NCBI GenBank assembly: GCA_031257385.1
Contig: JAIROT010000214.1
Coordinates: 1 to 45,141, forward strand
Direction: 5' to 3'
DNA length: 45,141 nt
Source: Treponema sp.
GTDB taxonomy: Bacteria > Spirochaetota > Spirochaetia > Treponematales > Breznakiellaceae
Below, piece after piece: positions 32,305 through 40,840 of this stretch (positions are counted from its first letter, which is position 1; every line of letters starts with the position of its first letter). The notes below the pieces were generated by a model, which worked only from the letters and a program-made list of their open reading frames with translations, searched no databases and was not told where the DNA came from. The position numbers and the translations under genes are program-made.

Positions 32305-32333
32305 ATACTAAGGGCAAAAAATCCGGATGTCAA
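32305..32333 (-). promoter_or_regulatory. Promoter of the symporter gene
   Basis: A perfect TTGACA (32328-32333), 17 bp and TAGTAT (32305-32310) lie on the minus strand, giving a leader of about 65 nt. Unlike the leaderless cases, this gene has a normal GGAGG ribosome site. Confidence 0.7.
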
Positions 32334-32460
32334 GGCAAAGATGCCGGAGACAGTGGGCCCTCCCCCGCGGGTTCTTCGGGTTACTATCAAAATCTTGTAA
32401 ACGGCGCATTGTTTAACATTATCGGCAGGGCCGTGCGGTTCATTCAGCAGTACGGTATCT

Positions 32461-32477
32461 AAAAAAAACGATGAACC
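32461..32477 (-). terminator. rnpB 3' end with T8 tract
   Basis: The 3' arm of the P1 helix is followed directly by eight T residues, so P1 or the final stem serves as an intrinsic terminator. Confidence 0.6.
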
Positions 32478-32887
32478 ATAAGCCGGGTTCTGTGTTCGAC
32501 CGTCATCTGTCTGGGGACGGCCTCGCGGCCGCCCTCCGTGCAGTCTACCCGCGTTTAACCGGCGGGCAGCCGGTGTGAATGGCGAGCCGTTCACGACGCT
32601 GCTTGACTTTGCTCCTGGTGAGGCTTGCCGTGCCGGCAGCGTTACCGCTGCCGCGGCGGGCTTTTACCCCGCCATTTCACCCTTACCCGTTCAGCGGCGC
32701 TTGCCGGCTTTGCGGGCGGTATATTTTCTGCTGCGCTGTCTGTCAAAAAGCCGAATATCTTCAGGAAAACCTTCCGATTACGGCCCTCTGCCCGGGCGTT
32801 ACCCGGCACCATGCCCTGCGGAGCCCGGACTTTCCTCCCGGAGCGGAACAAAGTTCCTTTAGCCGGGCGGCGGTCTGGTTCATCGTG
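32469..32887 (-). ncRNA. rnpB: RNase P RNA, bacterial type
   Basis: The minus strand carries the conserved 5' region GGGAGGAAAGTCCGGGCTCC and the GGGTAACGCCCGG element. The characteristic 3' end is AGAACCCGGCTTATGG. P1 is closed by CGATGAACC (32877-32885) against GGTTCATCG (32469-32477), and eight T residues follow (32461-32468). A promoter lies just upstream. The 5' end is estimated from P1 and may be up to 15 nt longer. Confidence 0.93.
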
Positions 32888-32907
32888 ATTTACACTCCGC
32901 TGCAATC

Positions 32908-32936
32908 ATTATAATACGCTTTGCGCTAAAAGTCAC
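32908..32936 (-). promoter_or_regulatory. rnpB promoter
   Basis: GTGACT (32931-32936), 17 bp and TATAAT (32908-32913) lie on the minus strand. Transcription would begin near 32901, some 15 nt before the P1 helix. Confidence 0.7.
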
Positions 32937-33001
32937 CCGCGCGCATTGCGCCGTATTTTTTCTAAGTGAAAAGGGGCCCTACAGGGCCGGCGCCCGTCCT
33001 A

Positions 33002-33030
33002 TTGCCCACATTTCCCAATTCTGCTATGCT
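33002..33030 (+). promoter_or_regulatory. pheS promoter (near-leaderless)
   Basis: TTGCCC (33002-33007), 17 bp and TATGCT (33025-33030) precede the ATG at 33041 by 10 nt. A perfect TATAAT at 33034-33039 lies even closer but would put the transcript start inside the gene. No ribosome site is present. Confidence 0.5.
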
Positions 33031-33040
33031 CATTATAATC

Positions 33041-34648
33041 ATGCCGATTGATATTCAGAACACGGTAAAGAACCTGCATCCCCTGGAAATACGGATCATC
33101 CTTTCCTATGCAAAAGGCGACGAGCTTAGCATCGAAAAGGTTGAAAAAGAGCTTGGCTTTAAGCCCGGAAACGGCAATCAGGCCCTGTCCTGGCTTGCGG
33201 ACAAGGCCCTGCTAAGCGAAATTCGCCGGACAACGGCCGTTTTTTACGAGATGACCGCTCTGGGCCGGGAATGGAAGGAAAAGGGAAGCCCGGAGGAACG
33301 GATCATTGAACTGATTCGGATTCAAAGCGGCCTTAGCCTGCCCGACATAGCCCGGACCTTAAAACTGGAAAACAGGGATATAGGCAGCGCTTTCGGCAGT
33401 CTTTCCAAACTCGGCGTGCTTGCAATGGACGGCGGGAAAAAAGTGATTATGGCTTTGCCGCCGGACCGGCTTGAAAACGGACGGCCGATCCTTGAGCATT
33501 TCGCGGTTTTGCGCGGCCTCCTGGACAGGGCCGCGGAAGGCGGCCTGATTGCCGAAGCCTCCCTCAGTAACGCGGAGAAAAGCATCATGGCGGGTATCTC
33601 AAAAAAGCGGGGCGCGTCGGACGCGGCCTTCCGCCAGATTGACCGTGAAACCGTGTTCTTCGGCTTTACCGTATCCGGCGACGGTTCGGTTCCCGCGGAA
33701 GCGGTAGCCGCCGCGCTCAGGGCCGCCGGTATCACCGGAGATGAGATAGGAACCCTTAGCCCGGAAATGCTTGAAACGGGAAGCTGGAAGGGTAAAACCT
33801 TCAGATCGTATAATGTCAGGACGCCTCCCACAAGGCTCAATCCGGGCCGTACCAATCCCTACGCGAAATTTCTTGAGAACGTAAAGGATAAACTCGCCGC
33901 CCTGGGCTTTGAAGAATTCGACGGCCCCCTGGTTGAAACCGAGTTCTGGAATTCGGACGCCCTCTTTATGCCGCAGTTTCATTCGGCCAGGGATATCCAC
34001 GACGTGTACCGCGTCGCCGAGCCTGACAAAGCCAGGGCCATTGAGGAGCCGTGGCTTTCCAACATAGCCGCCGCCCACGAATCAGGCGGCGCCACCGGCA
34101 GCCGGGGCTGGAACTATGCCTTTGACCGGGACTTTACCCGCAGGCTCATACTCCGCAGCCAGGGCACAGTGCTCTCCGCCAAGACCCTGCCCAGGGCGGA
34201 AATCCCCGGCAAGTACTTCGGCATTGTCCGCTGTTTCCGTTACGACCGGGTAGACGCCACCCACCTGCCCGACTTCTACCAAACCGAAGGCATTGTCCTG
34301 GGCGAAAACGTGAACCTCCGTACCCTTTTGGGGATGCTCGACATGTTCGCCAGAGAGGTTGCCGGCGCGAAAGAGGTAAAGTATGTGCCCGGCTATTTCC
34401 CTTTCACCGAACCTTCGGTGGAAGTGCATATCAAGCATCCGGTACTGGGCTGGTTCGAGCTGGGCGGCTCCGGCATTTTCCGTCCCGAAGTTACCGAAAG
34501 CCTGGGCGTAACCGTGCCTGTGGCCGCCTGGGGCCTCGGCATTGACCGCATGGCCCTTATGGCGCTGGGCCTTAACGATCTCCGGGAGCTTTTCAGCTGC
34601 AACATCGAAAACGTGCGCCTGCGGAGAGCGAAAGAAACCGCCGTGTAA
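33041..34648 (+). CDS. pheS: Phenylalanine-tRNA ligase alpha subunit, archaeal/eukaryotic type
   Basis: This is a 535-residue class II aminoacyl-tRNA synthetase subunit. The start MPIDIQN is the most likely; an ATG 15 nt upstream is the alternative. The long N-terminal part (~1-220) holds winged-helix-like units, as in archaeal and eukaryotic PheS rather than the ~340-residue bacterial form. Catalytic signatures are MPQFHSARDIHDVY (~305-318), motif 2 FRYDRVDATHLPDFYQTEGI (~400-419) and motif 3 GLGIDRMALMALGLNDLREL (~500-519). Spirochaetes are known to carry archaeal-type PheRS, which supports the taxonomic reading. pheT is not adjacent; a sugar transporter operon follows. Confidence 0.93.
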   Translation: MPIDIQNTVKNLHPLEIRIILSYAKGDELSIEKVEKELGFKPGNGNQALSWLADKALLSEIRRTTAVFYEMTALGREWKEKGSPEERIIELIRIQSGLSLPDIARTLKLENRDIGSAFGSLSKLGVLAMDGGKKVIMALPPDRLENGRPILEHFAVLRGLLDRAAEGGLIAEASLSNAEKSIMAGISKKRGASDAAFRQIDRETVFFGFTVSGDGSVPAEAVAAALRAAGITGDEIGTLSPEMLETGSWKGKTFRSYNVRTPPTRLNPGRTNPYAKFLENVKDKLAALGFEEFDGPLVETEFWNSDALFMPQFHSARDIHDVYRVAEPDKARAIEEPWLSNIAAAHESGGATGSRGWNYAFDRDFTRRLILRSQGTVLSAKTLPRAEIPGKYFGIVRCFRYDRVDATHLPDFYQTEGIVLGENVNLRTLLGMLDMFAREVAGAKEVKYVPGYFPFTEPSVEVHIKHPVLGWFELGGSGIFRPEVTESLGVTVPVAAWGLGIDRMALMALGLNDLRELFSCNIENVRLRRAKETAV

Positions 34649-34764
34649 TTATCCCCTGCGCGCGCTGTTGAACCTTTGGTTTCGGCCCTGTCTCTGCGTG
34701 ATCTTGCTATTTCTTCCATATCGTGTAAAAATGACGCAAAGATACATTTTACATAGGAGGAACT

Positions 34765-36063
34765 ATGAAAAAGTCTGTTGTTTTTACGCTGCTGCTCTCT
34801 TGCGTCATTTCAGGAATGCTTTTCGCGGGAGCCGGCAGCCAGCGCTCCGACGCGCCGGTTACATTGACCTTCTGGACCCATGAGGACCCGAACCGGACCC
34901 GCATAGAGGAACGGTATATACAGGAATTTGAGGCGGCAAATCCGAATATCAAAATTGAGCGGACCACCCAGTCGTCTTCCAAGATTATTGAGCTGGTACA
35001 GACCGCCTTCGCGGCCAATCAGGGGCCGGATATTTTTAATCTCTCTATTGAGGATGAATACGCCTACATAGCCAACGGCCGGGTAGCGCCGGTGAACTAC
35101 CAGGCCGCGGGTTACCGAAACAGGGCGGATCTGCTGAGCGCCTACGGGGAGGGTTTTTTGGACCCGGTAACGGTAAACAATAACATCTACGGCCTGCCCC
35201 TGGAGCTGACCAACTGGTGTATTTATGTGAATAAAAAGGTATTCCGCTCAGCCGGGCTTGATCCGGACAGGGATTACCCCAAAACCTGGGAAGATATGGT
35301 AACGGTTTCGGAGAAACTCGTTATCCGCAACGGCGACATACTGACCCGCCGGGGCTTTGACTTCCGCTATCCCTATTACCTCGTGGCCTTTGTGCCCATG
35401 GTGGAGCAGCTCGGCGGCAAACTGATCAGCGACGACGGCAAGACCGCCATTGTCGGGGATGAGGCATGGCTTACCTTCCTCCGCTTTATGAGGGATTGGG
35501 GGCCCGGCGGCAAGAACCTGGGCTCTCCCACCTATACCAACGCCCGTAATCTTTTCAACCGGGACAACAACGATATTGCCATGGCGACCACAGGCCTGTA
35601 CCAGCAGGGACGGATAAAAGCGGACAATCCCGCATTTTACGACAGCAAAGAATGGATGGTTATTCCCTATCCCCAATTCAGGAACGCCGTAAAAAACGTA
35701 GCGGCCAATTACTACGGTCACTACTACATGGTCAACGCCCAGGCGCCCAAAGCCCGGCAGGACGCGGCATGGAAATTCATCGGCTATATGCTTAGTCATG
35801 GTGAAGAGTACCTCAGGGAAGCGGCTCTTATTCAGCCTACCAAGGCCCTCTTCAACTCGGACACCTACAAGAGCATGCCCTACTCGGATGTGTTCACCAA
35901 TGATATGCAGGGGGGACACATTGTGTACTACGGGGCGAACAGCGCGGCCTTGCAGAATCTCATCAGGGCGGCCGTTGAATCGGTGATGCTTTCAGGGGAA
36001 ACTCCGGAGCGGGCTTTGGCTGTGCTCAAGGCGGCGGCCCAGGAGCTAATCGAAGATCAATAG
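34765..36063 (+). CDS. ABC sugar transporter, substrate-binding protein (family 1)
   Basis: This is a 432-residue exported binding protein. The signal peptide covers residues 1-21 (MKKSVVFTLLLSC to LFA). No lipobox Cys is seen at the cleavage site, so it is probably periplasmic and soluble. VTLTFWTHEDPNRTRIEERY, EFEAANPNIKIE and FAANQGPDIF are typical of family 1 (CUT1) sugar-binding proteins. WCIYVNKKVFRSAGLDP and PKTWEDM follow. The ribosome site AGGAGG is 5 nt before the ATG. It is the first gene of an operon with two permeases, a HAD phosphatase and a FAD protein. An ATPase gene is absent, so a shared MsmK/UgpC-type ATPase elsewhere is likely. Confidence 0.9.
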   Translation: MKKSVVFTLLLSCVISGMLFAGAGSQRSDAPVTLTFWTHEDPNRTRIEERYIQEFEAANPNIKIERTTQSSSKIIELVQTAFAANQGPDIFNLSIEDEYAYIANGRVAPVNYQAAGYRNRADLLSAYGEGFLDPVTVNNNIYGLPLELTNWCIYVNKKVFRSAGLDPDRDYPKTWEDMVTVSEKLVIRNGDILTRRGFDFRYPYYLVAFVPMVEQLGGKLISDDGKTAIVGDEAWLTFLRFMRDWGPGGKNLGSPTYTNARNLFNRDNNDIAMATTGLYQQGRIKADNPAFYDSKEWMVIPYPQFRNAVKNVAANYYGHYYMVNAQAPKARQDAAWKFIGYMLSHGEEYLREAALIQPTKALFNSDTYKSMPYSDVFTNDMQGGHIVYYGANSAALQNLIRAAVESVMLSGETPERALAVLKAAAQELIEDQ

Positions 36064-36085
36064 TCTGTCAAGCGAAGGGGGATCC

Positions 36086-37006
36086 ATGCGAAAGAAACGC
36101 TACAGGGGGATTGAGAAAAAACAGTCCCGCTGGGGTTTTGTTTTTGTTACTCCGGCGATACTGTTCTTTTCGGTTTTCAGCTTTTATCCCATCTTCAACG
36201 CCCTGTATACCAGTTTCTTTGACAAACGGGTCCTCTCTTTGGCGGCCCCTCCCTTCGTGGGGCCGGGCAACTATATCTACCTTTTTACATCCCGTACCGC
36301 GGGCTTCTGGAATTCCCTGCGTGCGACTTTTGTGTTTACCCTGGGGACCTTTATCTCCCTTTTGGTTTTTTCGCTGATATGGGCGGTTTTTTTGACTCAG
36401 GCAACGGGAAAGCGCGCCCGGGGAATTTTCCAAATCGCCTATTACACCCCGGCAGTGCTTTCCTCGGTGGTGGCCGCGGCGATCTGGAGGCTGATGTTTG
36501 ATCCCCGCGGGCTTGCCAACCAGTGGGTCAATGTCCTCTTTATGAGCGCCGGGGTGGATCACAAATGGCTTGCCGACAGCGTCATGGTTCAGTTTTCCAC
36601 GATGATCGTGTACTTCTGGAAATACATCGGCTATTTCGTGATCCTTTTTATCACCGGCCTCTCGTCGATACCGCCGGCGATCTACGAGGCGGCCACCATT
36701 GACGGCTCCAACAAATGGCAGTCTTTCTGGCGGATTACTCTGCCCCTGCTCAGACCCACCGTGGCGCTGGTCTCAATCATGACCATGCTTCAGTGCCTTA
36801 AAACCTTCAGTACCCAGTACCTCTTTACCCAGGCGGGAGCGCCCCAGGCGCCGATTAACGTGATTACCCTGAACATCTACCGTACCGGCATTACTAACCA
36901 GCGCATAGGGCGGGCCAGCGCCATGAGCCTTGTGCTGTTTGTGATCATGCTGGCGTTCACCTGGCTGCAATTCCGCTTTTCAAAAAGCGACGACGTGGAA
37001 TATTGA
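36086..37006 (+). CDS. ABC sugar transporter permease (MalF/UgpA type)
   Basis: This is a 306-residue inner-membrane permease with six predicted membrane segments, starting at VFVTPAILFFSVFSFYPIFN (~22-41). The cytoplasmic EAA motif, IYEAATIDGSNKWQSFWRIT (~194-213), contacts the ATPase. AAGGGGG lies upstream of the ATG. It lies 22 bp after the binding-protein gene and pairs with the following permease. Confidence 0.92.
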   Translation: MRKKRYRGIEKKQSRWGFVFVTPAILFFSVFSFYPIFNALYTSFFDKRVLSLAAPPFVGPGNYIYLFTSRTAGFWNSLRATFVFTLGTFISLLVFSLIWAVFLTQATGKRARGIFQIAYYTPAVLSSVVAAAIWRLMFDPRGLANQWVNVLFMSAGVDHKWLADSVMVQFSTMIVYFWKYIGYFVILFITGLSSIPPAIYEAATIDGSNKWQSFWRITLPLLRPTVALVSIMTMLQCLKTFSTQYLFTQAGAPQAPINVITLNIYRTGITNQRIGRASAMSLVLFVIMLAFTWLQFRFSKSDDVEY

Positions 37007-37017
37007 GGAAGGCACTT

Positions 37018-37872
37018 ATGGGACATCAGGTACAGCGAAAATTTTCGCCGGTTAACGCGCTTATCGCCTTTCTGCTCCTGGCGCTGTTCTTTTTTACCGT
37101 CGTTCCCCTGTTCTTTATGTTCAGCGCCTCGCTGATGCAGAAAAACCAGATCTTAAGAATGCCCTACAGTTGGATCCCCCGTCCTTTTTATCCCCACAAC
37201 TATTACCAGGCCCTGCGGGGCAATGACGGTTCATGGATTTTTCCCCGGAACATGTTTAATTCCCTCTTGGTCTCTTCAGTAGCGGCCCTGACTTCGGTGG
37301 CGCTGGCCTCCATTACCGGTTACGGCCTGGCGAAATTCCGCTTTAAGGGCCGGAACTTTGTATTTATGATGATCATGGCCACGATGATGATCCCTTTTGA
37401 GGCGATCATGATGCCCCTGTACATGGTAGCGCGGGGCCTGCGTATTCAGAACAGCTATGTGGGCCTCACCCTGCCCTTCCTGGTCAGCGCTTTCGGCGTT
37501 TTTCAGATGCGGCAATACCTCGTAACTTTTCCCAACGAGTACCTTGACGCGGCGCGGGTGGACGGCATGGGAGAGGCGGGGATATTCCGCAAAATCGTCT
37601 TCCCCAACTGCACCCCGGTAATCGCCACATTGGGTATTCTTTCTTTCAGGAGCCAGTGGGATAACCTTCTCTGGCCCCTTCTGGTGATCCAGAGCGAGAG
37701 GATGAAAACCATCCCGCTGTATATTTCCAAATTCACCGAAGAAAAAATGACCGACGAGGGGGCCATGATGGCGGCTGCCGCTATCGCCAGTATTCCCATG
37801 TTCATCCTGTTTTTCTCGCTGTCAAAATATTTCATCGGAGGTTCGGCGGTCTACGAATCCCGCAAGGGCTGA
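37018..37872 (+). CDS. ABC sugar transporter permease (MalG/UgpE type)
   Basis: This is a 284-residue inner-membrane permease of the CUT1 family with six predicted membrane segments. The EAA motif is EYLDAARVDGMGEAGIFRKI (~173-192), following the segment FGVFQMRQYL. The ATG at 37018 is preceded by AGGAAGG; a TTG at 37003 is less likely because it would overlap the upstream stop and lacks its own site. The C-terminal SKYFIGGSAVYESRKG is close to the usual family end (G-G-x-x-x-G-A-x-K-G). Confidence 0.92.
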   Translation: MGHQVQRKFSPVNALIAFLLLALFFFTVVPLFFMFSASLMQKNQILRMPYSWIPRPFYPHNYYQALRGNDGSWIFPRNMFNSLLVSSVAALTSVALASITGYGLAKFRFKGRNFVFMMIMATMMIPFEAIMMPLYMVARGLRIQNSYVGLTLPFLVSAFGVFQMRQYLVTFPNEYLDAARVDGMGEAGIFRKIVFPNCTPVIATLGILSFRSQWDNLLWPLLVIQSERMKTIPLYISKFTEEKMTDEGAMMAAAAIASIPMFILFFSLSKYFIGGSAVYESRKG

Positions 37873-37882
37873 TTCAAATTCT

Positions 37883-38542
37883 ATGGTATCAACAATTAAA
37901 CTCTTCATTTTTGATATGGGCGGCGTAGTGGTACATAACGCAGCCGTAGTGGGTCTCATCGCTTCCAGCCTGGGGATCGGCGAGGATGATTTTTTCCGGG
38001 GGGCGGGATCGGACCCCGGCGCCGCCACTTCCCCCTATCATCTGGGTGATGTGGGGGCCCTTATGCGGGGCGAAATAGATTCTCATCTCTTTTGGGAGCG
38101 TTTCACCGGGCGGACAGGCGTCAATATTACCGGTGATCCCTGGTACGATTTTTTCGACCCGGTCCCTGACGGGGAAACTATGGCGCTAATCTCCCGCCTC
38201 AAGGTTCGGGGACACAGGGTTGTCTGCGGGACCAATACCATGGATGCCCACTACCGGAAGCATCAGGAGCGAAAGGACTATTCGGTTTTCGACGAGGTAT
38301 ACGCGTCCCATGCAATGGGGATCATCAAACCGGATGAGGCTTTTTGGCGTTTCATTCTGAAAAAAGAAAAGGTCCGGCCCGACGAGACTTTTTTTATTGA
38401 CGACCTTGAAGAAAACATCCTGGCCGCGAAAAAACTCGGCATTACTTCCCGTCTCTTTACATCGGCCGAAAACCTGACGCGCTGTTTGGAATCCCGCAGG
38501 AGTACAGTTCAAAATGAAAACAATAACAGTGAACGGACATAG
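37883..38542 (+). CDS. HAD-superfamily (subfamily IA) phosphatase-like hydrolase
   Basis: This is a 219-residue cytoplasmic protein. Motif I is FIFDMGGVVVHN with nucleophile D11; the usual second Asp is replaced, as in YihX-like members. Motif II is CGTNTMD (~113-119). Motif III is the Lys in GIIKPDEAFW (~152), and motif IV is FFIDDLEENI (~173-182). It would hydrolyse a sugar phosphate or related compound, possibly linked to the transported sugar. It begins 10 bp after the permease, and its 3' end overlaps the FAD-protein start by 29 bp. Confidence 0.85.
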   Translation: MVSTIKLFIFDMGGVVVHNAAVVGLIASSLGIGEDDFFRGAGSDPGAATSPYHLGDVGALMRGEIDSHLFWERFTGRTGVNITGDPWYDFFDPVPDGETMALISRLKVRGHRVVCGTNTMDAHYRKHQERKDYSVFDEVYASHAMGIIKPDEAFWRFILKKEKVRPDETFFIDDLEENILAAKKLGITSRLFTSAENLTRCLESRRSTVQNENNNSERT

Positions 38543-40499
38543 TATCCGGTTTTTTCAATTTACCACCGTCATCGCCGGCAGCGGGGCCGCGGGGCTGAAT
38601 GCCGCGCTCCAACTGCACCGGCTCGGTCATACCGACATTGCCATAGTTACCGAAGGTTTGAAAACGGGAACATCCCTCAATACCGGCTCTGACAAGCAGA
38701 CCTACTACCGGCTGACGCTTTCAGGCGCGGAGCAGGATAATATCAGGAGAATGGCCCATTCTCTTTTTGACGGCGGTTCAACGGACGGCGATCTGGCTCT
38801 GTGCGAGGCCGCCTTATCGGCGCGCTGTTTTTTTAATCTGGTGGAACTCGGCGTTCCTTTTCCCCATAACCGCTACGGGGAATACATCGGCTACAAAACA
38901 GATCATGATCCCTGCATGCGGGGAAGCAGCGCGGGCCCCCATACGTCAAAATTTATGACCGAAGCTCTCCTTGGCGAAGTCAGGCGGAGGGCAATTCAAA
39001 TATACGATACATGCCAGGTGATTGAAGTATTGACCGCCCCCGACGGGGAAGGCAGAAAGGCCGCGGGCATTCTTGCGCTCGATCTTTCGGATATTGAAAA
39101 CCCCGGCGGCCGTTACATGTTGTTTTCGGCGTCCAATATTGTATATGCCGTCGGGGGTGAGGCGGGGCTGTACAAGACTTCCGTGTACCCGGCGGCGCAG
39201 ACCGGCGGAATGGGCCCGGCCCTTCGCTCCGGCATAAAGGCCAAAAACCTCACGGAATCCCAATACGGCATTGCTTCAATAAAATTCCGCTGGAATCTAT
39301 CCGGAACCTATCAGCAGGTTATCCCGCGCTATGTTTCAACCGGTATAAACGGGAACAATCCGGTAGAGTTTCTTGACGAATACTTTTCCTCAAAAACAAA
39401 AATGCTGGAGGCAATATTTCTCAAGGGCTACCAGTGGCCCTTTGATCCGGAAAAACTGGAAAACGAAGGTTCTTCCCTCATCGATCTATTGGTTTATAAT
39501 GAAACAGCGATTAAAAAACGGCGGGTCTTTCTGGATTTTACGCGGAATCCGTCCTGCTGTGATACCCAGGGCGGCATGGATTTTTCCCTGATTGGCGATC
39601 TTGCCCGCGAATATCTTGAAAATTCCGGCGCCCTCCGCGCCTCGCCCATTGAGCGCCTTGCAAAGATGAACCCCTTGGCCATTGACCTCTACTCCTCCCG
39701 CCATATTGATTTGCGTAAGGAGCCGCTGGAAATCGCCGTGTGCGCCCAGCACAACAACGGCGGCCTTTCAGGTAATTGCTGGTGGGAAAGTTCCGTCCGT
39801 CACTTTTTCCCCGTCGGGGAGGTGAACGGTTCCCACGGCGTGTACCGGCCCGGCGGCAGCGCGCTTAACGCGGGCCAGGTCGGGAGTCTCCGTGCCAGTC
39901 AGTATATCGCGGCGCATTATAATCAGCTTCCGCCGGGACAGGAAGATATATGCCGCCTTGCGATGGGGCAGATTGAAGAGGCGGTTTCCCTGGGCGCGCA
40001 ATGGCTTGCCGGCAGGGGCAAAATTGTTGATCCCGATGAAATCCGCGCGCGTCTTGGTGAACGTATGTCCCGCCGTGGCGCGCATATCCGCTCCCTGGAG
40101 GGGGCTGAAAGCGCGCGCGCCGAAGCCGGGGCGGACCTGAAAGATATCTTAAACGGCCGCGCCGCCGGGGGACAATTGGCAAAAATGTACCGCGCGCGGG
40201 ACCTTTTGGTAAGCCAGATTGTGTACCTCTCTGCCATAGCCGATTATATAAAAAAAGGCGGGCAAAGCAGAGGGGGCTATCTCATTCAAACTCCCGATGG
40301 AAAACCGCCGTCCGGGCGCCTGTCAGGCGATTTTTCCTTTTTGCCTGATACAGGGGAATTCAAAAAACTGATTCAGGAAATTACCTATACCGGGGAAGGA
40401 TGCCGGATTGAATGGCGGGATATAAGACCCATCCCTGACGTTGAACAGTGGTTTGAAACGGTTTGGAATGATTACCGGGCGGGAAAGGTTATCGAATGA
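38514..40499 (+). CDS. FAD-dependent oxidoreductase (fumarate reductase flavoprotein-like)
   Basis: This is a 661-residue flavoprotein. TTVIAGSGAAGLNAALQLHRLG (~18-39) is the dinucleotide-binding motif for FAD. HTSKFMTEALL and IVYAVGGEAGLYKTSVYP follow. The C-terminal flavin-contact block includes HNNGGLSGN, FFPVGEVNGSHGVYRPGGSA and LNAGQVGS. This matches the succinate dehydrogenase/fumarate reductase/aspartate oxidase superfamily, but no partner iron-sulfur subunit is nearby, and there is no signal or heme-binding motif. It sits at the end of a sugar transporter operon, so a role in oxidising or reducing a sugar-derived substrate is possible; the actual substrate is unknown. AGGAG lies about 10 nt before the ATG, inside the HAD gene. 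Confidence 0.8.
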   Translation: MKTITVNGHSIRFFQFTTVIAGSGAAGLNAALQLHRLGHTDIAIVTEGLKTGTSLNTGSDKQTYYRLTLSGAEQDNIRRMAHSLFDGGSTDGDLALCEAALSARCFFNLVELGVPFPHNRYGEYIGYKTDHDPCMRGSSAGPHTSKFMTEALLGEVRRRAIQIYDTCQVIEVLTAPDGEGRKAAGILALDLSDIENPGGRYMLFSASNIVYAVGGEAGLYKTSVYPAAQTGGMGPALRSGIKAKNLTESQYGIASIKFRWNLSGTYQQVIPRYVSTGINGNNPVEFLDEYFSSKTKMLEAIFLKGYQWPFDPEKLENEGSSLIDLLVYNETAIKKRRVFLDFTRNPSCCDTQGGMDFSLIGDLAREYLENSGALRASPIERLAKMNPLAIDLYSSRHIDLRKEPLEIAVCAQHNNGGLSGNCWWESSVRHFFPVGEVNGSHGVYRPGGSALNAGQVGSLRASQYIAAHYNQLPPGQEDICRLAMGQIEEAVSLGAQWLAGRGKIVDPDEIRARLGERMSRRGAHIRSLEGAESARAEAGADLKDILNGRAAGGQLAKMYRARDLLVSQIVYLSAIADYIKKGGQSRGGYLIQTPDGKPPSGRLSGDFSFLPDTGEFKKLIQEITYTGEGCRIEWRDIRPIPDVEQWFETVWNDYRAGKVIE

Positions 40500-40507
40500 C
40501 CGCAATT

Positions 40508-40600
40508 TTACTTTTTGGGCGCATCCCCGCCTGCGGCGGGGCCGGGCTATCCGCTCCAATTCCTCAGCCCCCTGCGGGGGCTTGCGGGATTTCCGTGATG
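40508..40600. repeat. Twin GC-rich hairpins after the sugar operon
   Basis: Two perfect stems follow the FAD gene within 90 bp. They are CCCCGCC-TGC-GGCGGGG (40525-40541) and GCCCCC-TGC-GGGGGC (40567-40581). The segment GGGCTATCCGCTCCAATTCC lies between them. By memory this resembles an intergenic repeat seen in other bacterial genomes. The remaining 40600-40805 is AT-rich with no feature except the cheR promoter. Confidence 0.5.
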
Positions 40601-40805
40601 AAATATATGAATTTTTACGATGTTTTTAGCAGACATTTTTGACCTGAATTCTGTATGTCTGTATGGTCGAAAATTATGAAAACTTTGTCAAATTTCGTTT
40701 CTTCCCCCAAAAATACATAAAATTCATGATTTTCACATCGGTTTTTGGCCGAATAGTTATAAATTCGCGTTTGTCGTGGTTAAACCGGAAATTGCCGGCG
40801 CGCCA

Positions 40806-40834
40806 TTGACACGATGCCTCCGGTCTTTTACTAT
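40806..40834 (+). promoter_or_regulatory. cheR-cheB promoter (leaderless type)
   Basis: A perfect TTGACA (40806-40811), 17 bp and TACTAT (40829-40834) are followed by 6 nt and the cheR ATG at 40841. No Shine-Dalgarno sequence precedes the ATG, so transcription probably begins at the start codon. Confidence 0.65.
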
Positions 40835-40840
40835 TAAAGC

